A stretch of 6,535 nucleotides of DNA from UBA1372 sp964496075. GTDB lineage: Bacteria > Patescibacteriota > Microgenomatia > UBA12405. The notes beneath the pieces are model-generated. The model saw nothing but the letters and a program-made list of their open reading frames with translations. It did no database searches and was not told the origin of the DNA. The translations under genes and the position numbers were made by a program. Of the stretch, positions 1 to 5,350 are shown in pieces (the first letter of the stretch is position 1; each line of letters starts with the position of its first letter). The stretch covers positions 1 to 6,535 of the forward strand of contig CAZBXB010000039.1 of assembly GCA_964496075.1 (NCBI GenBank), given 5' to 3'.

Positions 1-151
1 AAACCAGATTTGGAATTAAATCAGCCTGTCTTTTGAGTTGATTGGCAATTTCTTGAATAGAGGCTTTAATCCTGACTTGGATTGTTTTGGTGCCATTATA
101 GAAAGCAATAAGATAAACAATTACGATGATGATTGGGATTATAAATATCAT
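1..151 (-). CDS. lemA: LemA family protein, N-terminal fragment (runs off the left edge)
   Basis: Reading the minus strand from the ATG at 151-149 gives 50 residues without a stop, continuing past the window edge. Residues 2-17 are a hydrophobic helix (IFIIPIIIVIVYLIAF). A charged segment follows, ending in LKRQADLIPNLV, which is the hallmark of the LemA family (single N-terminal membrane helix, then a cytoplasmic or periplasmic helical bundle). The start is fixed because an in-frame TAA lies three codons upstream (160-158). There is no Shine-Dalgarno sequence. A perfect extended -10 element lies so close that the transcript would begin at or next to the ATG. The molecular function of LemA proteins is poorly known, so only the family is assigned. 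The family call rests on one strong motif in a short fragment. Confidence 0.8.
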   Translation of the reverse strand, partial: MIFIIPIIIVIVYLIAFYNGTKTIQVRIKASIQEIANQLKRQADLIPNLV

Positions 152-156
152 GATTA

Positions 157-165
157 ATTATAGCA
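157..165 (-). promoter_or_regulatory. Extended -10 promoter for the lemA-like gene, likely leaderless
   Basis: On the minus strand the bases read TGCTATAAT, an exact match to the extended -10 consensus TGnTATAAT. No convincing -35 is seen 16-18 bases upstream, which is tolerated when the TGn extension is present. Transcription would be expected about seven bases downstream, at the ATG of the lemA-like frame (151), so the mRNA would be leaderless. Confidence 0.5.
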
Positions 166-183
166 CCATAGATACGTTTTTGG

Positions 184-212
184 TTGTTTCTTTAGATGAA
201 ATTTGGTATATT
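184..212 (+). promoter_or_regulatory. Probable promoter of tRNA-Asp
   Basis: A TTGTTT box (184-189) is followed by a 17-base spacer and TATATT (207-212), preceded by TGG so that the -10 is of the extended type. Initiation would fall near 218-220, only a few bases before the mature tRNA 5' end at 222. The -35 match is poor (three of six); spacing and the TGn extension are the support. Confidence 0.4.
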
Positions 213-221
213 TGCCTTATT

Positions 222-295
222 GGGCCCTTGGTGTAGCGGTTTAACATGTCCGCCTGTCACGCGGAAGATCGTGGGTTCAAATCCCACCGGGCCCG
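222..295 (+). tRNA. tRNA-Asp (anticodon GUC)
   Basis: The 74 bases fold as a full cloverleaf. The acceptor arm is GGGCCCT with CGGGCCC, the D stem GTGT/ACAT, the anticodon stem TCCGC/GCGGA around the loop CTGTCAC, and the T stem GTGGG/CCCAC around TTCAAAT. The middle of the anticodon loop is GTC, which reads aspartate codons. The discriminator base is G295, as expected for tRNA-Asp. The order and lengths of the segments match bacterial tRNA-Asp. The seventh acceptor pair is a T-C mismatch (T228 with C288). CCA is not encoded, since the next bases are CTA, so it must be added enzymatically. The gene ends six bases before the stop codon of the convergent chimeric frame. Confidence 0.95.
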
Positions 296-300
296 CTAGT

Positions 301-579
301 TTATTCCAAAATTCCATCTAAGTTGACGTCGTAGAGGATTTCTTCGTTGACAAGTCTGTAATTGAAAATTTCTTTGTCTTTAAACCATAAGTTTATTTCC
401 ATTTTTGCTTCTTTGGCGGATCCAGAGGTGTGTACAAGGTTTCTGGCGGCTCTTCCATCAATATCTGAAATTTGATATGAATCTATAGTGAAATCACCTC
501 TAATAGTACCAATATCGGCTGTCAGTGGTTCGGTGCCACCTGTAATTTTTCTGACGACACTGACTGCGTTCATACCCTG
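301..579 (-). repeat. ndk 3' half, copy A (diverged direct repeat)
   Basis: This segment encodes the last 92 NDK residues and is homologous, in the same orientation and without gaps, to copy B at 5351-5629 inside the intact ndk. The encoded proteins are about 71 percent identical (65/92, counted by eye). The two copies flank the transporter and nucleotide-enzyme genes. Confidence 0.75.
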
Positions 580-684
580 CCGGTTGATTTCGTTTCTGGC
601 TCTGTCCAAGAAATGGTTTGGATCAAAAACTTGATTATAAAGACCAAAGAAAGAATCAGAAGTGGTGGTTTTGAATCTAATCAT
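301..684 (-). pseudogene. Chimeric frame: transposase-like N-terminus fused to the C-terminal half of an NDK
   Basis: From the ATG at 684-682 this encodes 127 residues. Residues 36-127 (QGMNAV onward) align without gaps to residues 113-204 of the full NDK at 5351-5965, with 65 of 92 positions identical by my count. They keep the VRKITG and TIRGD blocks, the NLVHTSG segment with the phospho-accepting His (His85 here), and an identical last 14 residues. The NDK N-terminus with the KPDG nucleotide-binding block is absent. Residues 1-35 do not resemble NDK. The string FDPNHFLDRARNEIN looks like the N-terminal region of IS5/IS1182-type transposases. It cannot be a working kinase on its own, so pseudogene is the safest label, although no stop or frameshift breaks the NDK part. 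A TTG start at 711 would add nine hydrophobic residues and is less likely. Confidence 0.7.
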
Positions 685-739
685 ACTTAATTTTAAAACC
701 AACCAAAACAAAATTCAGAAGATGTTATTCAACAGACTC
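580..739 (-). mobile_element. Insertion-sequence remnant: one end plus the start of a transposase
   Basis: Read on the minus strand, the DNA before the transposase-like ATG (684) begins near 739 with GAGTCTGTTGAATAACATC. This resembles the terminal inverted repeats of IS5/IS903-type elements, which carry a TGTTGAATAA core. The transposase-like segment follows (684-580) and stops abruptly where NDK sequence begins. The rest of the transposase and the other IS end are not in the window: no second copy of the TGTTGAATAA end was seen. The outer boundary is approximate and no target-site duplication can be identified from one end. The family assignment is tentative. Confidence 0.5.
709..723 (+). 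repeat. 15-bp direct repeat, copy 1
   Basis: CAAAATTCAGAAGAT occurs exactly here and again at 806-820, 97 bases downstream. This copy overlaps the probable IS end. The flanking bases differ on both sides, so the identity is exactly 15 bases. Confidence 0.8.
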
Positions 740-750
740 TTGAAATATCG

Positions 751-779
751 TTGAACTTAATGAATATATATGTTATAAG
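751..779 (+). promoter_or_regulatory. Promoter of the ABC transporter operon
   Basis: TTGAAC (751-756) is separated by exactly 17 bases from TATAAG (774-779), which is preceded by TGT and so forms an extended -10. This is the best complete promoter in the window. Transcription should begin near 785-787, giving a leader of about 35 bases. That is too short for a TPP or other large riboswitch. The promoter lies just outside the IS end. Confidence 0.65.
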
Positions 780-790
780 GAATAAATTCC
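779..790 (+). promoter_or_regulatory. Small palindrome at the predicted transcription start
   Basis: GGAAT-AA-ATTCC is an inverted repeat with five-base arms and a two-base centre, placed where transcription of the ABC operon should start. It could be a repressor site, but palindromes this short are common by chance in AT-rich DNA. Confidence 0.25.
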
Positions 791-805
791 GTTAATTTAA
801 TTATT

Positions 806-820
806 CAAAATTCAGAAGAT
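806..820 (+). repeat. 15-bp direct repeat, copy 2, forming the leader just before the binding-protein gene
   Basis: This exact second copy of CAAAATTCAGAAGAT ends at the base before the ATG at 821. It therefore supplies the ribosome-binding region, with AGAAG as a weak Shine-Dalgarno match. The other copy is 709-723. Confidence 0.8.
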
Positions 821-1798
821 ATGAGTAAGGTATTTCTTTATGTTTCCGGAGGAGTTGCTTTTGTTTGTTTGATTGGGTTATCTTTTTTTCTTCTTCTCAA
901 GAAGCCTAATGAAGCAGTAAAAGTTTCTTTAAGATTGAAATGGCTTGATCAGGCTCAATTCGCTGGTTTTTATATGGCGAACAGTGGGGGTCTTTATCAA
1001 AACAAGGGTTTTAATGTAACGATCTTACCGGGTGGTCCAGATATTTCTCCTGTTCAGATGGTAGCAACTGGAGCCAATGATTTTGGTATTACCGGTGCCG
1101 ACCAGATTATTTTAGCAAGAGAAAAAGGGATTCCAGTAGTCGCTTTGGCGGTAATTTACAGAGAGTCACCCGTAGCTGTCGGTTCTTTGGCCGGAAAAAA
1201 TATAAAATTACCAAGCGATTTAGAAGGAAAAAAGATTGGCGTGGTTTATGGTCGCGATGAGGAAGTAATTTATAGGGCTTTATTGTCGAAAACAGGAGTA
1301 AATTCCGCTAAAATTCAGGAAGTTCCGGTAATTGCCGGTATTTCGCAGATTACGTCGGATAAATTTGACGCTCAGGTTCTTTATGAAATTAACGAGGCGA
1401 TACTTCTCAAACAGGAAGGATATGAAGTTAATTTAATTAAACCTCGTGATTATGGACTTACTTTCTATGCGGACACTCTTTTTACTACCGAAAAAATGTT
1501 AAAGGAACATCCCGATACAGTAAAAAATTTTGTAAAAGCGAGTATTGCCGGATGGGAAATGGCTGTTGCTAATCAAACAACAGCTATTGATGAAGTATTA
1601 AAAATAAACAATTCTCTTGATAGGGGCCACCAAGAGAGATTTCTTCAGGCGAGTATTCCCTTAATTAAATCGGGCCAAGCAATCGGTTATTCAGAGAAAA
1701 AAGTTTGGGAAGATATGCAAAATATTCTGCTTAGTCAAAATTTACTTAAAAAACCAATTAAAATAGATGATGTTTTTACTAACGAATTCTTGAAGTGA
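821..1798 (+). CDS. ABC transporter substrate-binding protein, ThiY/NMT1 (THI5-like) type, membrane-anchored
   Basis: This 325-residue protein should capture a small ligand outside the membrane and deliver it to the permease encoded two genes downstream. Residues 4-26 form one hydrophobic helix followed by KKP. There is no proper lipobox (the only Cys, residue 16, is inside the helix after V), so it is probably held by an uncleaved anchor rather than a lipid. The mature domain has the typical blocks of the NMT1/THI5-like periplasmic-binding fold: LKWLDQAQFAGFYMA (39-53), LPGGPDI (69-75), GANDFGITGADQ (84-95), EKGIPVVALAVIYRESP (101-117) and DLEGKKIGVV (133-142). Relatives bind pyrimidine precursors of thiamin, riboflavin, sulfonates or nitrate. 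The QAQFAGFY and LPGGPD blocks favour the ThiY/RibY side, but the ligand cannot be read from sequence. The ATG at 821 follows a weak AGAAG. The gene ends with TGA overlapping the next start. Confidence 0.88.
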   Translation: MSKVFLYVSGGVAFVCLIGLSFFLLLKKPNEAVKVSLRLKWLDQAQFAGFYMANSGGLYQNKGFNVTILPGGPDISPVQMVATGANDFGITGADQIILAREKGIPVVALAVIYRESPVAVGSLAGKNIKLPSDLEGKKIGVVYGRDEEVIYRALLSKTGVNSAKIQEVPVIAGISQITSDKFDAQVLYEINEAILLKQEGYEVNLIKPRDYGLTFYADTLFTTEKMLKEHPDTVKNFVKASIAGWEMAVANQTTAIDEVLKINNSLDRGHQERFLQASIPLIKSGQAIGYSEKKVWEDMQNILLSQNLLKKPIKIDDVFTNEFLK

Positions 1799-2538
1799 TG
1801 GATCTTATTGAAGTTAACGCTGTTGATAAGGAATATGCAAAAGGATTTTTCGCTTTGAAAAATCTCAATTTCAAGGTAAAATCTGGCGATTTTGTTTCTA
1901 TCGTTGGTCCTTTTGGATGTGGAAAAACTACTATTTTGAATCTCCTGGGTGGGATTACAGAAAATTATTTCGGTACCATCACTATTGGAGGAAAAAACCC
2001 TACAGAAGCCAAGAAAAACCGTAAGATAGGTTATGTTTTTCAGCAACCAACTCTCCTGCCTTGGCGGAACGTAGCTAGAAACATCGCCTTGCCTCAAGAA
2101 CTTGTTGGGACAAAGGACGAAGGTAAAATCAACCAACTTTTGCATCTAGTAAATTTAGAAAATGTAGCCCTCAAAATGCCTGCGGATCTCTCTGGTGGTA
2201 TGAGGCAATTGGTTTCCATAGCCCGTAGTCTGATACTAGATCCAGATGTGTTGCTATTAGACGAACCATTTTCTTCCATAGACGAGATTAATAGGACAAA
2301 ATTTCATCTTAAATTATTGGATATTCACAAGAAAACACACAAAACAACATTGCTGGTAACTCACTCCCTATCTGAGGCTGTTTTTTTGTCTGATCAAGTA
2401 ATTGTTTTAACTCTTCGACCAGCCAAGGTAAAAAAAGTTATTGATATCATGTTGAGTCACCGCAACGAAGACATTCTTTTTTCCGAAGAGTTTTTTAATT
2501 ATAAAAAAGCTGTTAAAGCAGTATTGATCAATGTCTAA
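1798..2538 (+). CDS. ABC transporter ATP-binding protein (SsuB/TauB/ThiZ-like)
   Basis: This 246-residue ATPase energises the importer from the cytoplasmic face. All nucleotide-binding elements are present: Walker A GPFGCGKT (37-44), Q-loop FQQPTLLPW (81-89), signature LSGGMRQ (131-137), Walker B VLLLDEP with the catalytic Glu156, a D-loop SSID, and the switch His189 in LLVTHS. LSGGM in place of LSGGQ, together with LLPW after the Q-loop, is usual for the sulfonate/taurine/nitrate/thiamin-precursor importers, which matches the binding protein. I place the start at the ATG at 1798, which overlaps the TGA of the previous gene by one base (TGATG). A GTG codon at 1795 would add one residue. Its 3' end overlaps the permease start by eight bases, suggesting translational coupling. 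Confidence 0.92.
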   Translation: MDLIEVNAVDKEYAKGFFALKNLNFKVKSGDFVSIVGPFGCGKTTILNLLGGITENYFGTITIGGKNPTEAKKNRKIGYVFQQPTLLPWRNVARNIALPQELVGTKDEGKINQLLHLVNLENVALKMPADLSGGMRQLVSIARSLILDPDVLLLDEPFSSIDEINRTKFHLKLLDIHKKTHKTTLLVTHSLSEAVFLSDQVIVLTLRPAKVKKVIDIMLSHRNEDILFSEEFFNYKKAVKAVLINV

Positions 2539-3277
2539 CTTTATTCGTAAAATATTGGAGTTGTTGGTGTTTATCGCAGGCTGGGAGATATTGATTATTT
2601 TGATAAAACCGCCAGCTTATATTCTACCTTCTCCGCTTCAGGTTTTTTCAGCTTTTCTTACCAATTGGAAAATAATCGTAAATAACGCAGGGGTAACCTT
2701 TTTTGAAGCTTTTTCTGGATTTCTTATTGCCAATTTGATCAGTTCCATAATCGCAATTCTTATCGCTTTTCATAAAAAATTGGAAAATACAATCATGCCA
2801 ATAGCTATTCTTATAAAGACAATGCCAGTGGTCGCCTTAACTCCGCTTTTAATAATTTGGTTTGGCTCGGGGGTTTCTTCAAAAATAGCAACCTCTATTC
2901 TTATTTGTTTCTTTCCGACTTTGGTGAACGTTTTGAGAGGAATAAAATCGTTGGATAATAATCTCATCGGACTTTTTAAAGTTTATTCTGCTAATCGTAA
3001 GCAATTAACGAAATTTTTAATTATTCCGAGTATTTTACCGTATATTTTTGCCGCCATGAAGGTTTCCAGTTCATTAGCGATTATTGGTGCCTTGGTAGGT
3101 GAATTTATTGGTTCAAATAAAGGGTTAGGTTTTATCATCATGTCCAACTATTACAATATGAACACGGCCTGTGTCTTTGCGGCGATTACAACTTCTAGTA
3201 TCATGGGTATTTCTTTCTATTATGTTATTCAATTTTTTGAAAAAAAGTATGTTTTAGAATCGAAAGAAATTATGTAA
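2531..3277 (+). CDS. ABC transporter permease (SsuC/TauC/ThiX-like, binding-protein-dependent)
   Basis: This 248-residue membrane protein should form the homodimeric channel of the importer. Hydrophobic spans can be seen at about residues 9-26, 60-80, 88-110, 118-137, 176-200 and 212-237, the six expected for this family. The block TMPVVALTPLLIIWFGSG (97-114) is strongly conserved in SsuC/TauC-type permeases. The cytoplasmic coupling (EAA-like) loop is about residues 149-178, with IIPSILPYIFAAMKV, followed by GALVGEFIGSNKGLGFII (186-203). The ATG lies inside the end of the ATPase gene (eight-base overlap) and has no Shine-Dalgarno, so translation probably depends on the upstream gene. The stop is followed by only 25 bases before the next gene. 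Confidence 0.9.
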   Translation: MSNFIRKILELLVFIAGWEILIILIKPPAYILPSPLQVFSAFLTNWKIIVNNAGVTFFEAFSGFLIANLISSIIAILIAFHKKLENTIMPIAILIKTMPVVALTPLLIIWFGSGVSSKIATSILICFFPTLVNVLRGIKSLDNNLIGLFKVYSANRKQLTKFLIIPSILPYIFAAMKVSSSLAIIGALVGEFIGSNKGLGFIIMSNYYNMNTACVFAAITTSSIMGISFYYVIQFFEKKYVLESKEIM

Positions 3278-3302
3278 AAGTGAAAAAATTTACAAATAAA
3301 TT

Positions 3303-3845
3303 ATGTTGCTAGAAATAATCGTGGGTCGGTCTGGAGCCGGCAAAAGTACTTTTGTGGAGGCCATGGGGATATCAGACGAATACCACTGTGTCTTAAGCCA
3401 GCCTATGGTTGACGAGGTCCGTCGACGTGGCCAACCCGTAGATCACGACCATATCCATTCTTTGGCTAAAGAATGGTACGCCGATAACAAATGGTGGCAA
3501 TTAGAATATCTTTTAAAATGGGCCAAAGATAAACCACTAGTGCTTGTTGATGGTCTCCGATACGCCTTTGAACTTGCCAAACTACGTGAACTTTTCCCAA
3601 AAGATCTTCTGGTAATAAAGATCAATGCAATGCCAGAGGAGCGCTTCAATCGACTCAAGGTCAGGGGGAAAATTCCTCTAACGACTCAAGAAGAGTTTAA
3701 TCAGCTTGAACATGACGAATCAGTTGACATGGGTGTTGAAGAAATTTTGTCTGCCGCAGATTTGGTGATAGAAAACTCCGGCACTGTTGGAGAGCTTCGT
3801 GACAAAGCCGTCCGATTCGGTAGCTTGCTCAAAAGACTCATGTGA
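3303..3845 (+). CDS. P-loop nucleotide-kinase-like protein (archaeal dephospho-CoA-kinase/NMP-kinase-like)
   Basis: This is a 180-residue soluble protein. The Walker A is complete: GRSGAGKST at 8-16. A hydrophobic strand ending in VDGLRY (82-87) supplies a Walker-B-like Asp83, and the DG[LI]R pattern is typical of the archaeal COG0237-like kinase group. A basic stretch with Arg114, Arg117 and Arg121 (ERFNRLKVRGK) resembles the lid that closes over the phosphates. The C-terminal pattern AADLVIENSGTVGELRDK (151-168) matches the family's usual end. The expected chemistry is ATP-dependent phosphorylation of a nucleotide or related small molecule; the acceptor is unknown. It starts 25 bases after the permease on the same strand and probably belongs to its operon, although no Shine-Dalgarno is visible. 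GC over 3361-3480 is about 50 percent by hand count (61 of 120), well above its neighbours, so it may have been acquired separately. Confidence 0.75.
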   Translation: MLLEIIVGRSGAGKSTFVEAMGISDEYHCVLSQPMVDEVRRRGQPVDHDHIHSLAKEWYADNKWWQLEYLLKWAKDKPLVLVDGLRYAFELAKLRELFPKDLLVIKINAMPEERFNRLKVRGKIPLTTQEEFNQLEHDESVDMGVEEILSAADLVIENSGTVGELRDKAVRFGSLLKRLM

Positions 3846-3866
3846 GGTTAAAATAAGAGGTCAACT

Positions 3867-3885
3867 TCCTTTGTTCCATAAAGGA
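3867..3885 (+). promoter_or_regulatory. Hairpin that would hide the ribosome-binding site of the phosphoribosyltransferase gene
   Basis: TCCTTT (3867-3872) pairs perfectly with AAAGGA (3880-3885) across a seven-base loop. The right arm is the Shine-Dalgarno sequence itself, five bases before the ATG at 3891. In RNA the stem would block ribosome access, giving a possible translational switch or a need for ribosomes arriving from the upstream gene. The stem has only six pairs, four of them A-U, so it would be weak. Confidence 0.4.
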
Positions 3886-3890
3886 TAAAC

Positions 3891-4505
3891 ATGAAATTAC
3901 ATACAAAACATTCAATAGAAAATCTGCTTTTTAATACTCCGGATGTTATCCTCTACGATACCAAAAAATATATTGAAGTTCAGCCTGGGGTGATGACGCC
4001 ATTAGTTGTTAATATCAAGGCCACTCTTAAGGATTTTAAAGTTAGATCAAAAATAGCTAAAGAACTAGCCAAACAAATAAGTCCGAGATCAATTTGCATT
4101 TGTGGCATTGAAAGCGGTGGAAGTTACTATGCCTCTATCGTTGCTGACCTGCTAAGGAAACCACTAGTTCTTTTTAGAAAGAAAAGCAAAGAATATGGTT
4201 TGGGACAAAGACTCGTTGGCGAATTGCCATCAGTGAAAAATGGATTGGTGACAATTATTGATGATGTAATAGGAGAAGGTAAAATAAGTACCGATAATTC
4301 TGAAGAATTGATGCGGTTGGGTTATCAAGTGGAAATTTGTTCTATTTATAGTTATTTGCCGGAGATGAAAGAATTTATGTCAACAATAAAAATTGTTCCT
4401 TTGTCTAATATTAATGGTTTGTGTCAGGTTGGTTTTAAAAATGGATTTTTTTCGAAGAAAGATGTAAAGTTAATAAAAAAAGAGTGCTTTTATTCAAGTA
4501 AATAA
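3891..4505 (+). CDS. Orotate phosphoribosyltransferase-like protein (PyrE-like)
   Basis: At 204 residues this is the normal length for PyrE, which joins orotate (or a related base) to PRPP to give a nucleotide. The domain order fits: an N-terminal hood with QPGVMTPLVVNIKATL (31-46), the GIESGGSYYASIVADLL segment (72-88), the basic flexible loop FRKKSKEYGLGQRLVGEL (95-112; Arg96, Lys97, Lys98, Lys100) that in PyrE contacts pyrophosphate, and the PRPP-binding strand LVTIIDDVIGEGKIST (119-134) with Asp124 and Asp125. The phosphate-binding turn is unusual: GEGKIS replaces the common TTGGS/T, so the substrate may differ from orotate. The start is supported by AAGGA five bases upstream. The Nudix gene follows after three bases, so the two are surely co-transcribed. 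A general base phosphoribosyltransferase is the main alternative. Confidence 0.8.
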   Translation: MKLHTKHSIENLLFNTPDVILYDTKKYIEVQPGVMTPLVVNIKATLKDFKVRSKIAKELAKQISPRSICICGIESGGSYYASIVADLLRKPLVLFRKKSKEYGLGQRLVGELPSVKNGLVTIIDDVIGEGKISTDNSEELMRLGYQVEICSIYSYLPEMKEFMSTIKIVPLSNINGLCQVGFKNGFFSKKDVKLIKKECFYSSK

Positions 4506-4508
4506 AAT

Positions 4509-4977
4509 ATGTCTGGTCAAAATAATTCCGTTGAAGAGAAAAAATATTCAGTGGTAGTTAATGTCCTTGTTGCCAACAAGGAAGGTAAAATTCTGCTTAT
4601 TCAGAGGGGTTTACAGGAAGAACATGGTCCAGGAACATGGTCAGTGCCAGGCGGGAAACTGGAATTTACAGGTGTAGTTTTTGAGGCGCTTCAAAAAACA
4701 GCGGCCAAGGAAACCATGGAAGAAGCTGGAATAGAAGTAGAGGATGAAATGCATTTGATTGCCAATAATACTTTTCANNNNNNNNNNTCAGGTGATTGCA
4801 ATCGTTTTTCTCTGCCATCATAAATCCGGCGACCCAAAACCATCAGACGAAGCAACTGACGTTAAATGGATAAGTCAAACTGAGATTGACGGCTTTGAGT
4901 ATCACAACATTAATGTTAAGAATTACGTTCTCAAGGGATTTGAGTTTTTAAAAAAAGAACAAAGTCAGAATAAGTAA
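4509..4977 (+). CDS. Nudix hydrolase, interrupted by a scaffold gap
   Basis: The frame from the ATG at 4509 runs into ten Ns at 4778-4787 and resumes in a different frame (from 4789) to the TAA at 4975-4977. It encodes about 89 residues before the gap and 62 after it. The first part has the Nudix strand and loop GTWSVPGGKLEF and the helix KETMEEAGIEV, matching the REUxEExGU half of the Nudix box with Lys in place of Arg and the metal-binding Glu pair intact. The second part (VIAIVFLC, then PSDEATDVKWISQTEID) is a typical Nudix C-terminus. The frames join only if the true gap is a multiple of three, so this is one intact gene and the ten Ns are a placeholder. Nudix enzymes cleave nucleoside diphosphates linked to another group; the substrate is unknown. 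The gene sits three bases after the phosphoribosyltransferase and is probably last in the operon. Confidence 0.85.
4778..4787. other. Assembly gap (ten Ns)
   Basis: Ten undetermined bases lie inside the Nudix gene. Two coding bases are left over before the gap and one after, so the real missing length must be divisible by three if the gene is intact. Ten is therefore not the true length. Confidence 0.95.
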
Positions 4978-5067
4978 AGTTAAGATCTAGTGATTAAGTT
5001 ATGACGGAATTGGGAACATGATTTAGTTCATAAAATAGGTTCTAACTGCGTCAATGGTTCGCCGCAA

Positions 5068-5319
5068 TTGTTGGAAAGATTTTTTAAGAAAATTGAAGAA
5101 AAAGTATTGTGTGGACCCAATTGGGCAACAGAATCAACAACTTTTTTAAATAGATTATTGTTTTTTAGGGATACTTGTGAGGGGTCGGGTCTTCATAGTA
5201 AAGAATATACTGAAATAATTATGCAAGCAGACATAGATGCTGAAAGAAGTGACAATAAACGCTTTTGTACGAAACAAAAATTGAAAAGGTCAATAAACAT
5301 TGGATTAGATGTAAGGTAA
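5068..5319 (+). CDS. Hypothetical small protein, unrecognised
   Basis: This open frame of 83 residues would start at TTG 5068 (or TTG 5071). I do not recognise it. The frame is open further upstream to a TGA at 5002-5004 but has no ATG there, and there is no Shine-Dalgarno. Its make-up looks protein-like: an amphipathic start (LERFFKKIEEKV), a central FLNRLLFFRD segment, four cysteines and a basic tail. There is no signal peptide or clear membrane span. The region 4978-5350 otherwise contains no gene, and no good promoter or terminator could be found in it. An ATG at 5001 in another frame stops after six codons, so a frameshifted start or a decayed gene is possible. It could also be non-coding. 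Confidence 0.35.
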   Translation: MLERFFKKIEEKVLCGPNWATESTTFLNRLLFFRDTCEGSGLHSKEYTEIIMQADIDAERSDNKRFCTKQKLKRSINIGLDVR

Positions 5320-5350
5320 CTTGACGAAATAAGTTTAATGTCTAGTAGAT

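Noticed and set aside
222..300. tRNA-Asp as an attachment site for an integrated element
   Set aside because: No second copy of the tRNA 3' end was found elsewhere in the window, and no integrase gene is present.
786..820. TPP or other riboswitch ahead of the ThiY-like importer
   Set aside because: The predicted leader is only about 35 bases, and none of the conserved TPP-riboswitch helices can be seen.
821..900. Lipoprotein signal on the substrate-binding protein
   Set aside because: The only cysteine is preceded by A-F-V, not a lipobox, and is followed by more hydrophobic residues; an uncleaved membrane anchor fits better.
1735..2145. Minus-strand open frame of 136 codons over the ATPase gene
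   Set aside because: It lies opposite the complete ABC ATPase and its translation has no recognisable domain; it is a shadow of that gene. The same applies to the minus-strand frames at 2094-2279, 2770-2967 and 3443-3658, and the plus-strand frame at 5505-5744 within ndk.
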